A stretch of 64,000 bases of DNA from Amphibalanus amphitrite (taxonomy: Eukaryota; Arthropoda; Thecostraca; Balanomorpha; Balanidae). Position 1 is the first letter of the stretch. Each line of letters starts with the position of its first letter. The stretch lies in NCBI RefSeq assembly GCF_019059575.1, contig NW_024881779.1, forward strand, positions 354,001 to 418,000. The letters are read 5' to 3'. Position numbers and translations under genes: made by a program. Below, piece by piece: positions 31,111 to 45,987 of the stretch. The notes under the pieces were generated by a model. It was not told the origin of the DNA. It did no database searches and was given only the letters and a program-made list of their open reading frames with translations.

Positions 31111-33237
31111 CGACACGTGTCGCCTTACATATACAGGAACTCTGCCTCAACTGGAGGACACTGGACAGCGAATTGTTTGTCCGCACTGCAACCCAGCCTT
31201 TTTGCGCGAAATGCCGAAACGCTAACATCAAATAGAGCCATAGACCAGGGAAGCGAACAATTCTGAAGACAAACTAACATAGGTATATTTTGGCGGTTGC
31301 ATGGTAGTTTTCCCAATCCAAACCTCGTCTTCTGGCATTTTCACGAGGAACCAATGCATTCTTTATTTCGGTGCTCCATGGCGCAGCATGAAAATCATCG
31401 AAAGCTCTTCGTTCTACCCACCCTCGATGCATCTTTAATCTGGGGAGCGATGAATTTTTAAGTGAACGCTGCATATTTGATTCGCGGGAATAGTTAAGGC
31501 GGACGTACATTATTCATCCTGGCACGATCCGAATAAGAATTCGCCTATGACGGAGCACCGTCGACCATTATCTATCGCCGCGGCGGTGATAAAGCATCGC
31601 TGGGAGGCGGCAGCTGCGGCGCCTCCCTCTGTCCCTCTGTCCTCCCTCTGTCCTCCCTCTGTCCTCCCTCTATAGCTCTGTCCGTCCCTCTGTCCCTGTG
31701 TCTGTTCCTCTGTCACTGCGCCACTGGGCATTGTCAGCCGCCTGCAGAGAAGGGGAAGGCCACCGCCTCCACCTGGTCGACTGCTGGCCCGCGCCGCCCG
31801 CTGGTCACTTCACGAGGACACGCGCAGTGCGCGTGGGGAGGTGAAAACGGATGAACGGACGGGGTCAGCCAGACTTTCGGACGACTGGACGAAAAGGCGC
31901 CGAATTACTGATTTAGGTTAAATACCAGCAGCGGAGGCTTTATATGTACTATGTAGGACGGATGCGGCTGATGACATCTGCTCCGGTGACAGGAGGGGAA
32001 GGGAAGGGGGAGGGGCGGTCCCACTGACTGCTGACGGGCGGGGCCGGCGCGCGGAGGGAGGGCGGGGGGGGGGGGGGGCAGGTGGCCATTAGTTCGGCCG
32101 GCCGCGCGGACGGTGCCATCCGTCAGATTCTCCGCCGGAATGTATGATAAGCGTGAGGCCTGCGGCAGGTGCGCGGCGGTCCTAATCACGCGGGCGCGCG
32201 GTAATTTGGCCCCCGCCGCGCCGCCCCGCGCGCGCCGCTCCGTCACGAACGAAAAAAGGCGCGCCGCAACCGGGCCGCGGCCGGCGCGTTAACCACCTCC
32301 CAGCGCCCCAGTAACGATCAGCATGATTTGTTTGCTATTGGAGTTCGATATGTAATGGGTGGCGAGTGCTCGGGCCCACAGCTGCACTTGTGACAAATTG
32401 TCGGCAGCGATCCAACTATGTGCGCCGATACCAACGTGAAGAATCGAAAAACTCAGCGGCGGCCTGTGAAATGGACATAACGCGTCCTTACAGCCGTCCG
32501 ATAGCGTCTGAAGCGTCTATTCCTTTCAGAGCATTCTGTAAAACCAATCAGCGGAACCCTCTTTCCATCAATTCCCCTTGGCAATGGCTCCAACCCAACG
32601 TCAAACGGCAGGGGACACAGTTTGATAGAGGGACACTGTGTGTGAGAACACTGTTATCCGGGTACCCGGTATCTCATCCCGGAATCCCGCTGCCTGAAAC
32701 CTGGCCGGCAGCTCATCGCGCTCAGTGCGACTCGATCAAGGTAGAGAATGCCGAGGATATGATAAAGATGCGTCACGAGTTGTCTGGGAGTAGAAAGGGG
32801 ATACCGTGAGTGGCACTACCCGACATATGGTCCGTCTACTAACACTGGCAGCGGAGCATAAAACGAGGCCTAAATTACATTTGAACTAGCCCGCTGAACC
32901 TCTGCTTAAGATAATGGTCCGAACAACAAAACGATCAATAATCAATGAAAACACCGCGCCAAGCAAACCACTCTTGAATAAGGTGCAAAAATAGCGTGCG
33001 AAATTGCGTGCGGCCAACCCGATCATCAATGAGCAATCAATGGCGCCGCAGTTTGCCGAGTAAGCAGGGAACGTCCAACTCGGCGGCGCGGCTAGTGGCC
33101 AGTTTTCAGTGATCTGTGGTCAGTGATCACTGTTCGGGAGTCAGTAATCAGTGATCAGCGGTCAGTGATCAGTGGTTAGTTATTAGTGATCAGAAGGTAA
33201 CTAATTACATCGGTCAGTGGTCGCCTGGCCGGCGAGA
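31111..33237. other. Intergenic, no gene recognised
   Basis: G-run at about 32065-32078, GC-rich section 32030-32310, and short CAGTGATCAG-type repeats at 33105-33200. Nothing coding is supported. Confidence 0.5.
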
Positions 33238-33690
33238 CGGCTCGGTCCGCTCCCCGGCTCCTGCCGCCCCGGTCAGCGGCTCCTGCCGCCCCGCTCCCCG
33301 ACTCCCGCCGCCCCGGTCAGCGGCTCCTGCCGCCCCGCTCCCCGGCTCCTGCCGCCCTGGTCAGCGGCTCCCGCCGCCCCGGTCAGCGGCTCCCGCCGCC
33401 CCGGTCAGCGGCTCCCGCCGCCCCGGTCAGCGGCTCCCGCCGCCCCGGTCAGCGGCTCCTGCCGCCCCGGTCAGCGGCTCCTGCCGCCCCGCTCCCCGGC
33501 TCCTGCCGACCCGCTCCCCGGCTCCCGCCGCCCCGGTCAGCGGCTCCTGCCGCCCCGCTCCCCGGCTCCTGCCGCCCCGTTCCCCGGCTCCCGCCGTCCC
33601 GGTCAGCGGCTCCCGCCGTCCCGGTCAGCGGCTCCCGCCGCTCCTGGTCAGCGGCTCCTGCCGCCCCGGTCAGCGGCTCCCGCCGTCCAC
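33238..33690 (+). repeat. 21-bp minisatellite (~21 units)
   Basis: Two unit types, CGGTCAGCGGCTCCTGCCGCC and CGCTCCCCGGCTCCTGCCGCC, are interleaved. Confidence 0.9.
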
Positions 33691-36600
33691 TGAATAGCCG
33701 GCTCGGCGCTGCACAATGGCTCAATGGCGCTCGTAACAGTCCCCCGGCGGCACTCATTCATGCATTCTGGCCGAGTTTACTCAGGATCATTCTTTCATAA
33801 ACAGCCACTTGGGCGCGCCGCGCGGCCTCAATCACACATTATAAATTGATCCCCGGGTGCTAATCCGCTCACTGATTCATTCGCCGGTTCATATTTCAGT
33901 CCAGCATTCATATTACAGGGCGATCACCTGTAGCGATGAATCTGGTTGAGTGCGGACCCGGGCCGGCGCGGCGCGGCGCGGCCGGCCTGACTCGGCCGTA
34001 GGCGCCTGCACTCCAGCGGCATGCTGTGCCGCACGACACCGGCGCGCTGCGGCGCAGTATACCAGTACAGGCCGCACCGGCCGGACGGCAGCAGTGCGTA
34101 ATAATTGAAGACGGCAGCGGCGGCCGGACAGTGCACGACACACGCCGGCCGCCATTAAAAATCCGGCAGGGCCATGCGCCGTGCAGAATATTTCCTGTCG
34201 TTTCCCGAGCAATGGCGATGTCATCAGTCAACATTGACACAGGCGGCCGCGGAGTTCCGGCCCCGGGAGCGGCGTGTCGCTGCCGAGGGCTCTGTCTGGT
34301 GCCAGTCCCTGCGGCACTGGGTGTCCGTTAGAAGGCTCTGCCACGCGGCAGCGACTCGGCCCGGCCCGGGGCGGCAGCTCACACCCTACAGTCACTCAGA
34401 GCGGGCCGCCCGGCACCGCGAGAGTGATCAATGACAGAGGGCACAGCCCCGTCCGGGAAGTGGAAACGGCCACGGCGGCTCCGCTATCGAATTATCCAAC
34501 GACGACTGAATCTCATTTCAGGCCAAGCTCTTTTTGAACGGTATATGGGGACGGATAGATGAATTGTAGATGAGGGTACATGTTCGCGAGACCTCGTTCA
34601 GCAGTTTCATGAGTCAGGGACCAGAATGAAATGCTTATCTTCGCCTTGTAATAATCAGATATTTCCGCATAGACTTATCATGAAGAGCTGACTGAGTAAA
34701 ATTCCGGAAAAGGGAAATTCCCTAAAAGAAGACAGTGCTAATGATTTCGATGACAGACGGCTTGTCTTATCTGAGCAAAGCATGCCATCAGTTCCCAAAC
34801 AATGTCACTGATTTGATGCATTCAAGCGAAAATGACGACAAAATCCTAAAATGCCAGACGTTTCGGCCGCACGGTGCCTCTGGCAGAGGATGTGTGCACC
34901 AATGTGAAAAACTAAGGTGCGGGTGGGCGCTGTGACGTCCGTGTCATCCCCCGGCTCCCGGCGGTGTCAGAGGAGCTGTCTCAGCCGCCGCCCGTCCCGG
35001 GCCGCCACCAATCAATAGGCCTCTCGCAGAGGGACGCGCCCGGCCGCCCGCGCCGGCGTCTCTCCCGATTGGTTCGCTCTCGACCAATAAGCGGCATAAA
35101 TTTTTCATCGCGTCATAACCGCGCCCGTTGTGTCAAATAGGACGGGCGGACTACATGTGAAGACATTCGCTCGGCGGTACCGGCTGAATTATTGAGAGCC
35201 GTCCGGGGGGGGGGGGGGGGCGAGGGGCTGCGTCACCCGCGGCATGTGATAAGAGTCTCCCGCTGTCCGCCGCGCGGCGCGTGTGAAACGACGGGTGACG
35301 GCCGGCGGCTGCCCGCGCTACCGGACTGACGTCCCCGTCACCGGACTGACGTCCCCCGTGACCGGGCTGGCGTCCAACGTCACCGGACTGACGTCCAGCG
35401 TCACCGGACTGACGTCCAACGTCACCCCGTCTGGCCGGACTGACGCTGCCGGTCGGCGCGACTGCCCAGTGAGACGCTGGGAAGAGCGACACCACAGAAT
35501 GAAACACCAAGTGACACGTCACCGGAAAGGAAACAATCTGTCAACTGTTAACGTTCAAAGCACACTTTTGTATCACCTGACGAAGGGACATCAAAGTACG
35601 CCACAAAGCGGAAACTCATTAAAAGGACAATACATACTAATGCGGTTTTGAGTTGTTATCTATGCTCTTTTAAAAATGTGGTCTTGTTTTCAATCCTAAA
35701 AGTACGAAGGCAAGATGATTTCATTACAAAATTTGGAACAAAATCCATAGGTATAGGTAGAGGTTCCGTATCAAGTAATTGATAATAAGTTACCAAAAGT
35801 AAGTTACAGAGTAGAAAGGCAAATGAATGCGTGCTTGATGGCCATGCCAAATAATCTAGAATCCTGAGGCATCAAACCCGAGTCAAATGATGCCCGCTGC
35901 CCGCTGAAGGCACCGGTACACATTCGGACACGCACACAGACCTTTACCTCCCCCGGCCCCTCCCACACACATGATTCGGCTAGCCCACTTTGTGGGCTTC
36001 TAATCAATATAGACGAGCCATGTGTTTCTAAGACAAACTAGGCGCCGCAAACCGCGCGTTTTTAATTCATGTGACAGCCTTTGCTGGAATCTGTCAGCAC
36101 GACTATGATGGAAGACCCATGTGTTCCTCGGCCGCCGACGGCGCTATCTCACCTCCCATCTTCCGGAAAATGCAATAATTATTACCACACTCTTCCTGAA
36201 AACGACATTCTTTTGTAATGAAACTTCGTGCAAAAGTTGTAAAACGTGCTGCAACTGTCGGCCTCCAATCAAGTGGGAATAGTTTTAATTGGCGCAAACC
36301 ATATGGCAGACGGTTAATGTTTGATGCTCCTTTGTCGCCACTGGATGCGGCGAAGAATACCTACTGCCTGTGCGAAAAACCCGGCGTTGGCGATTTCTTA
36401 ACAGAAGCCCGACTGTAACCCCTTCCTATTTCTAAGGAAAGAGTAGTCAGTCCTCCCTTTTCATGCGTGTACGCTGCACAAATATTGCCATGATGCTGAT
36501 ATTGACGATTGTTGACATGTCATATTTCATGCGTCCCTTAACAAAATGACAGTCTCTGAAATCAAATAGAGGCTACTAAATGGCTTTTCACTTATTAACT

Positions 36601-36906
36601 GGAAGTTCAGCTACAAACGACATTGGACCTGCAATCTACTGTGTATGTATTTCTTTGTTCCATATTGACTTCTGCGAAGTCATTTTATGGCATAAATTGC
36701 AACTGGTATTCTTTTCTTAAATTTCGTCTGGACGCCCTTACATTCTGACTATAATAATGACTGGTTTATATAATAAAGGTTCTGATTTTATGAAATATTT
36801 GTCTTATGTTCCACCATTTTAGTGCATAGCTACATACACATTTTTCGTTGATACTCATTATCACGGTTGTCATTTTGTCGCTTTACATAGAGCTGGTAGG
36901 AGCTTG
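33691..36906. other. Intergenic, GC-rich in part; no gene recognised
   Basis: GC-rich patches lie at 33950-34160, 34240-34400 and 34930-35290, with a G-run at 35206-35220. Nothing with splice sites plus coding character was found. Confidence 0.45.
35322..35425 (+). repeat. 21-bp repeat carrying TGACGTC sites
   Basis: Units of CCGGACTGACGTCCAACGTCA with variants carry four TGACGTC cores. This is one base short of the full cAMP-response palindrome TGACGTCA. Confidence 0.7.
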
Positions 36907-39299
36907 ATCCCTACTAGAGTTGCAAAGTTTTCCCAATGGGCTGCTACCGGCACCGCCCCGCCCCACAAAAATTTTCTGGGATACCGGCATGCTACCACGC
37001 CCCAAGCAAAAACACCGCCAAATTACCGGCATACTAAAAAACCTGCATTCTTGATTCTGGCTTACCCCTACATGAGATGCCACATTTTGGCAATTTCAGT
37101 TACCGCCCCACCCAGCAGCCACCCATTGTCCAACCAAAACTCCAGCAGCCTGATTTTGGCTGAGTTGCCCCCATAAATACCACAATTTTGAAACTCAATT
37201 CCAGTTTACAGCTGTTAAAATATCACCTGTAATCAAAGAGGTATTGCCTACAAAAAGCCTACACACATTCATCAAAAAAGCAAGGTAAAAAAGAACTTGA
37301 ATTACTGAAATGTGTTCCTGAAGACTGCACAGTGAGCAGCAATCACATTTACCACAAGCGTTCTTATTTTCCACATTACCCTAAAATGAACTATAGCTAG
37401 TCATAAATCACAATATAAAAAACTACAGATTTGGCCATGTTCCTAACTGAGGAAGCGAGATCAACATCTGCTTTTTCCTATCCGCCATGGCTTGGCTCGA
37501 GTAAGATACGAATCATGTAAAAATATGTGTTAATAACTCACTTGTCCTGAGAAGTCACCAAATAATATGTATAAAAATTAAAAACGATATAATATCCTCT
37601 CCCATCTCAAACGCGGGAACAAACACAAGGTTATAAAGGATCGAAACAGATGCGCCATAACACAGTTTTTAACCAGCTGATTAAAACACTGCAAAAAAAG
37701 TTTTAGGACTGCAAACTATTGCCTAGTGAATGATTTTTTTGATAAAAATCATCCAACACGATATTAAAATCCAATAAAATCAACACTGTGAGTGTTATTC
37801 ACTACAAGAAAATCAACTTCTCTTAAATAATTCAACCAAAAGGGCATATGAATAAATATTACGTCATCAGCTTACATCTTTTTTTTTAGGGGACAGAGGA
37901 TCTTAAAAGTCAATCCTTGGTTGCTTGATCAGCTGATCATATTGCGCCACTTTGTATTCATTTGGTCTGCATGTTGTGTTTTCTTGTAAAGATAAGACAA
38001 AATGCCAGTTTAATTCATTTTCATTTCATTTTGGGACTGAAGTTAGGATCAGGGCTTCCTAACACTTGCCTTCAGCTGGATTTTCAGTGTCAAATTCTTT
38101 GTAGAGTATCTCGGGTTCCGGACAAAAAGTCAAATGATAAAAGGTAAAAGGATGATTAGTCAACAGACATTACGTCAAAAGCACGAAGTCAAAAATCTTA
38201 AAAGTCAACAGGTAAAAGGTCAACAAAGAGGAAAGTCAAAAGTCAAAAAGTCAAAAAGGATAAAACGTCAAAAGATAAAAAGTGAAATTGCCAAAAAGTC
38301 AATGAACAAAAAGCCAACTAGCATAGAAGTCAAAAGACAAAAAGTCAAATGGACATAAGGTCAAAAGACAAAAAGTAAAAACGGCAAAAAGTCAAATTGC
38401 CAAAAAGTAAAAAGAACAAAAGTCGAAAGACAAAAAGTGAACAGGACATAAAGTCAAAATCCAAAAAACCAAAAGGACAGAAAGTCAAAAGGACAAAAAG
38501 TCAAAAAACAACAAGTCAACCGGGCATGAAGTCAAAATAAAAAGTCAAAAGTTCAAAAAGTCAAAAAGACCTATAGTCAAAGTCCAAAAAGTCAAAAGGA
38601 CAAAAAATCAAAGGGACAAAAAGTCAAAAGGACAAAAAGTGAAGAGGACAAAGGTCAAAAGACGAAAAGTCAACAGAACATAAAGTCAAATTACGAAAAA
38701 ATCCAAAGGACAAAAAGCCAAAATCCAAAAACTCAAAAGGACAAGTCAAAGAGACAAAGTCAATGACACCTGGATCATCAGTCATTACATACATGAGATA
38801 ACATTTACAAACAGCTGTACACAATTAAGCAGGATGCTGCACAATATAACCTGCATCATTGGACATTGAAGCGAGACTGCCTCCATTGCACGACTGATGG
38901 GGATTCCCATGGCCCGCAACCGCGACTCAGCTGGTCACACGGGCATGCTTGGCTGAAATCTGACACACATCCGTTGACACGTGCTAGGTGGGAGCTCGCT
39001 CGCATCGTAAGGTTGTCATGAGGCAGCGTTACATGATCCTTCGAGACAACTGACTGTCCCAGGCGCAGTTTACTGGAATTATTTCAACAAATATAGTAGC
39101 CCGGAATGTTATCGATACGAAAAGTTTCGCTTGTTCAAATTTCCTATATTGTGTAGGGAGACGTTTCTCATCAATTGATTCCGTCACGGGTTCTATTAGC
39201 GATTTCACACTTTTATTATAGTTCAAGCGTATTGTATGGTACAATTGGTACAATAGTAAAGCGCGTCGTTTCTTTTAAATCACCGTTCCATGCTTCTTT

Positions 39300-39596
39300 T
39301 CTCAGGATACGGAAATCCTTCTCCTCCACGCCGCAACCCCCTCCGGGCTGGACAGGCAACTTTATCTCATGCGGGCTGCTGGAGCGGCACCGCTGCTCCC
39401 GAGGGAGCGCACCCCGTAGCCGGGTGCAGTGAGTACCTTGGGGCTGATCGGCCTGTCCTTCGGGATGGGCTCAGCCCCGGTGACTCACTAGGATGCCTGC
39501 CCAGACCAATGTCTCCCCCTAATTCCTATCATCCTTCCGGCTCTGAAATGGTCTAATTGGACCGAAAGGGCCTAACCCAACAAAACAAAACAAATT
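39300..39596 (+). mobile_element. Retroposon 3' tail inside the foldback element
   Basis: A GC-rich ~300-bp segment runs from a TCCTTCTCCTCCACGCCGCA block through a GACCGAAAGGGCC block to a CCCAACAAAACAAAACAAA tail. This looks like the 3' end of a non-LTR element or SINE. A hairpin (CGTTCCAACTT..AAGTTGGAACG) follows at 39599-39628. Confidence 0.55.
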
Positions 39597-39713
39597 TCTT
39601 CGTTCCAACTTTTGGAAGTTGGAACGAGAGGCAATGGTGTGATTGTCGGATTGTCCTGCCTTGAAAGGAACGCTCATATCAGCATCAACAGACAACAACC
39701 TGTTAATATTCAC

Positions 39714-39799
39714 GGACTGCATACAATTAAGGTGACCAATTTTCATCGAAAGGTACGGACTGCATACAATTAAGGTGACCAATTTTCATCGAAATGTAT
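39714..39799 (+). repeat. 43-bp tandem duplication
   Basis: Two adjacent copies beginning CGGACTGCATACAATTAAGG; the second differs by one base near its end. It lies inside the foldback element. Confidence 0.9.
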
Positions 39800-39962
39800 A
39801 GGTCAATTAAGTTATCGAGATGCGATTGCTAAAAACACAATTTTTTAGGACCTCGGAGCTGTGACGTCCAAAGAGAGGTGACAAGTATAGTGCATTGTGG
39901 CCACCAGTTACTGTCCCTCTCCTTCATCTTCGCCTCCGCCCTACGTCTCCTAATCGGAACTG

Positions 39963-39982
39963 CCCCCCCCCCCCCCCCCCCC
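39963..39982 (+). repeat. Homopolymer C tract
   Basis: About 20 consecutive C within the foldback element. Confidence 0.9.
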
Positions 39983-41443
39983 GCCACCAGCAGGCACAGT
40001 ACGCCAACTTTATATAGATAAGTTCACATTCCCAATATACTTTTTAAAGCAAAGTAAAAATAGGTAGGAGCGTTCTTATCGGTAGTGTCGGGGCACGCAC
40101 GGGGACGCGCCGAGACTCTCTATGCGGTGCAGCCGGCGCCCAGCGGGCGGCGGCCGGGGATCAGGTGGCCCGGCGCGGGTCAGTCGCCGACCGGAGACGC
40201 GGGCTGCGGCGTACTTGTACCGACTTAGTTAACGACTGCTGTTGAAGACTACTTTTTGCTGTTGACTACATTTTGCGCATCAACTTTTCGCGCACCTATA
40301 AACTATTTGCTTGTTGACTTTTTGTGTGTTGACTTTTAGCGTGTTGACTTTTAAGCATGTTGACTTTTAGCGTGTTGACTTTTAGCATGCTGACCTTTCG
40401 CGTGTTGACTTTTAGCGTGTTGACTTTTAGCGTGTTGACTTTTAGGCGTGTTGACTTTTAGCGTCTTGACTTTTTGCGTGTTGACTTTATGCGTGTTGAC
40501 TTTTAGCGTGTTGACTTTTAGCGCGTTGACTTTTTGACATGTCGGCTTTTTGTCTCTTTGACATTATGTCTTTTGACTTCTTGCGTGTTGACTTTTAGCT
40601 TGTTGACTTCTGGCGTGTTGACTTTTTGGCAGGTTGACTTTTTGTTCATTTGACATTGTGTCCTTTGACTTCTTGCGATGTTGACTTTCTGTCTGTTGAC
40701 TTAATGTCCTTTGACTTTTTATCCGTTTACTTTTAACGTTTTGACTTTTCATCCGGGAATCGAGTATCTCAGACCACATCTCAGGACTCAAGGCCAGTTT
40801 CCAAACAATGTGTTTTGTGTTGTTTTGATTCTGCCTTTTGCCTAGGGAATGTTGCCATTAACATTAGTTTATTTTATTGTATTATACCTATTACCTACCA
40901 TTAGACTTACTAATTGGTTGTGCTTTTGCAACATGAATGAGTATTCTTCCTTTGATAGACCAAAGTAGATTCTTGACAATTCTTATTAGAGCCAAACCTG
41001 TGAAATGCTGAGGTTCATGTATTGTGTACAATTACCCTTACCAATGGAACTTCTACCACAAAATGTATTTTGCAGTGGCTAAGATTGCTGTTATTACAAT
41101 TCAATAGCCTCTTAGTGTCCAAAGTTTGAATCATATGCTGATATTTTTTTTGTGCAAAATCAAAAATACCGGCATGCTACCGGCAGGATATGCCACATAC
41201 CACGAAAAAACCTGCGGTAGTGAAAAATTACCGGCATGCCGGTAGTGCGGTAGGGAAATTTTGCAACTCTAATCCCTACCAATAGCATCGTTATTTTAAC
41301 ATCAGCCCTATGGAGTTCCGTGGTAAGAAGGGATTTGACATCCTTAAATTGACTAATAGAGCCCTACAAATACATTTCGAAAAGTGACGCCCGAGGTTCC
41401 ATCTATGTATAGGTATGCGGTGCAAACAGAGGCACTTGGCAAC

Positions 41444-41674
41444 CGTAATATTACAATATACGATTTCAAGCTTTTACGACTAGACATTTCAATTCAAGGT
41501 ACGTTTTTTTCGGCTACCAGTCGTTTATTGTTTTCGTTTCGAATTTCCAACCCTCGCATCGAGGTCACTGTCAAGAAACATAGTCGAAAACAATAAACGA
41601 CTATAAAGTATAGTAGAAGTATAGTAGTATTATAGTAGCCGAAAAAAACGTACCTTGAATCGTAATATTACAAT
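41444..41674. repeat. Hairpin element with flanking 14-bp direct repeat
   Basis: Inverted arms ATTCAAGGTACGTTTTTTTC (from 41492) and its complement (to 41660) continue into AGTCGTTTATTGTTTTCG and its complement. CGTAATATTACAAT occurs directly repeated at 41444-41457 and 41661-41674. This looks like a miniature transposon; the family is not identified. Confidence 0.7.
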
Positions 41675-41679
41675 TGTCA

Positions 41680-43519
41680 TCTCCTTTGGCCAACGCTGTG
41701 TATCTTTCCTTGCTAAACTTTACCAATGCCTCTTCTGCTTTCCAATTTTGACACGTTTCATATAATTTCCCCTGCTGTGTATAATCTATGTATTTGTCTC
41801 CGGTTACAGGTCACTGCCGTTCAGTTTCATCTGACTCTTGCCAGAAGGTGTTCTTTGTCTGAACCCGGCCGTATTGGCCAGCCTGCCATGTATTGGAGCC
41901 TGCAGGGCGGGCGGGGGTTTTCCGTGACGGCGGAGACACATGCACTGCGCTGCCGACTGCCCTGTCTAATTTTCGCCCATCCACTTCAATTGCGTTCGGT
42001 CGTACATCTTGAATGGAACAATAGGGTTCGGATCTCCCAGCGGGAACGTAACGCCACCCAGAAACCATAAGTCTTGTTCTTAGCCGGGAACGTGAGATTC
42101 AAACCTAATTTTATTACCCTGCACCACCTTTATGGGTTCGCCTTAAAACCGGGTGAAAATGTTGCTCCGAGCTGCGATATGGATCTGCCGACAGGGCTGC
42201 GGTCTGAAATGAGCGGGACAGTAGTAAACGGGATGCGGCACTATATGGTGACAATGCTATTTTTCTAATGCCGAGCATGACTATATGAAGAAGATATTTT
42301 ACTAATCGTTATTCAGTTTCCACCTAGAGAAATGTTATAAAAAATGTCATAAAGAGGAGTGCTTACTGTTAAGGCACGGCCGTTGTTAAAAGTGAGTGTT
42401 TGAATTGGTGCCCGATTTACCGACTGTTCTACAGACGGAGCGCGGTGGATCGGCGCGGCGCGGTTCAAGTGCTGCCCGCCCGGCCGCCGGCCGGCGGATC
42501 TGGCCGGCACAGCTGTGATGGATGGACGCGATGGCCCCGGCGGCCGACCTGAGAGGCTCCCATCACGGAGACTGCGCTCCACCGCTCTTCCATTCCTTAT
42601 TCAGATCCCCTCGGAGTAAATGCAATTAGTGGACCTTTATGATGCCGGTAAGCCGGCGGTTACCTCGGGTAACTAGCTTATCAATGATGTATGCCTCTTG
42701 CCAAGGTGTGGCGCGCGTACATCGCGAATGGGCAGCGAGAGTGACTCCTAATAGGCGCGCGCCTGCCAGCATCCTTAGCAGGCACTCGCCGTATTAAATC
42801 AGCGAGCCTCCCACTTTATCATAAAGCTGCAGAGAGTGCCCGTCCGTTAACTTGCTGTGCAGTAAATTACATTCTTTATCTCTGGCTGCCCTAGATATCA
42901 ATAGCAGTCGGAGGCACGACACAAATGCAGCCACATGTAGTTGTTTGTCTGAGCGCCATCCGTAAAGCGATCGACGCTGCTCGATATTGCCAAGGACAAG
43001 TGGCTAAACACAGGCTGGGTATTGGGTTCCACCGCGCCAAAGGCCAGCCATTGTTCTGTTCGTCATACTCTGCCGGGCTGCGAGCGGTAACCGGCACTTA
43101 TCTATCGTCACCGCGGCCGAACGCATCCAAACAGACAATTTCAATTAACTGCCGAGCCAGCGACTGCCGACCGAGCGAATACCGACCGAGCGCGGGCAGA
43201 TTGGTTACCGACCGAAGGCAGCCAGAGGCTCCCAATGGCTCCCGACCGAACGTAGGCTGCGGTTCCCATTTGGATAGCGACGGAACGCAGTCGGAGGTTT
43301 CCCGAACGTATACCTATCTCGACGGCGGCGCTATCCCAATCCTGTCCACACTTCCTGTCCACACTTCCGGTAATCCTGTCCCAATCCTGTCCACACTTCC
43401 GGTAATCTAACACCGAGAAAACCTTTTGTTCACGTAATATTGCTGATCGCAACTGTGTCGAGACATAGGGCGGCACGACGCAACGTGGCGGCAGCGGGGT
43501 CCTGGTGGCAGGAGTGGCA
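41680..43519. other. Intergenic, no gene recognised
   Basis: GC-rich patch at 42420-42590. A short repeat of CCTGTCCACACTTCCGGTAA occurs at 43347-43405. No supported coding. Confidence 0.5.
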
Positions 43520-43740
43520 GTGGATGTTGGTAGATGACAGGATGACAGAGGGTGGCAATATTACAGGAGGTGGTGGAGGCGGCAGCGGGTGACAGTGGGG
43601 ACGTTGGTGACAGAGGCTGTCAGAAGGTGACAGGAGGTGACGGTGGAAAACGTTGGTGATAGAGGCTGTCAGAAGGTGACAGGAGGTGACGGTGGGTGTC
43701 AGGGGGTGACAGTCGGTCACAGTGGGTGACAGGGGATGAC
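43520..43740 (+). repeat. GTGACAGGAGGTGACGGTGG repeats
   Basis: A ~56-bp block with GTTGGTGACAGAGGCTGTCA is duplicated at about 43602 and 43650, flanked by shorter GGTGACAGG units. Confidence 0.75.
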
Positions 43741-44082
43741 GGAGGCGGTCGGCCGTTCCGGTCAGCCATCCCCCTCTCCCTCACCCCCCCCCCCCCCCAT
43801 AGGCCCCTGTCGCCCGTGTCAACAGATGCTGGTTACGGCCGGCGGCCCAGAATGCTGAGCGGATGAATGATTAATGACGAGATGATGCGGCTGCGGCGGG
43901 CTCTAAATGGCCGTGTTTGAACGCGCCAGGAGCCACTCGGAGTTAATGACGAGCCGCCTTCATCTGACTGTGGTACGGCAAACAAACGGCGGGGGGGGGG
44001 GGAGCGGGGAGGTAGCGAGGGACGGGGACAAACGGCGGGGAACGGGGATAGAAACTCAGACCAACGGTGGACAGGTGAACAG

Positions 44083-45979
<1,897 letters not shown>

Positions 45980-45987
45980 CGGTAGAC

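Larger units (their letters stand above)
38113..40761. mobile_element. Foldback/MULE-like element with ends made of short-repeat arrays
   Basis: It is flanked by a perfect 9-bp TSD GAGTATCTC (38104-38112 and 40762-40770). Ends read GGGTTCCGGACAAAAAGTCA on the left and GATTCCCGGATGAAAAGTCA on the right (minus strand). Inward from each end run long arrays of an AAAAGTCAA-type motif in opposite orientation (38113-38765 and about 40226-40761), so the strand can fold on itself. The 1.5-kb centre shows no transposase frame. A 9-bp TSD with repeat-built inverted ends is the pattern of foldback and Mutator-related elements. Confidence 0.82.
36915..41271. mobile_element. hAT-like DNA transposon, 4.36 kb, hosting nested insertions
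   Basis: TIRs start TAGAGTTGCAAA on both strands and are flanked by a perfect 8-bp TSD ATCCCTAC (36907-36914 and 41272-41279), the hAT signature length. Subterminal TACCGGCAT motifs occur near both ends (36947, 36981, 37022; 41166, 41229). Without the nested 2.65-kb element it is about 1.7 kb, AT-rich, with no transposase frame, so it is non-autonomous. Confidence 0.92.

Noticed and set aside
33217-33757. 158-codon Pro/Arg-rich protein
   Set aside because: 21-bp minisatellite; open on both strands for the same reason.
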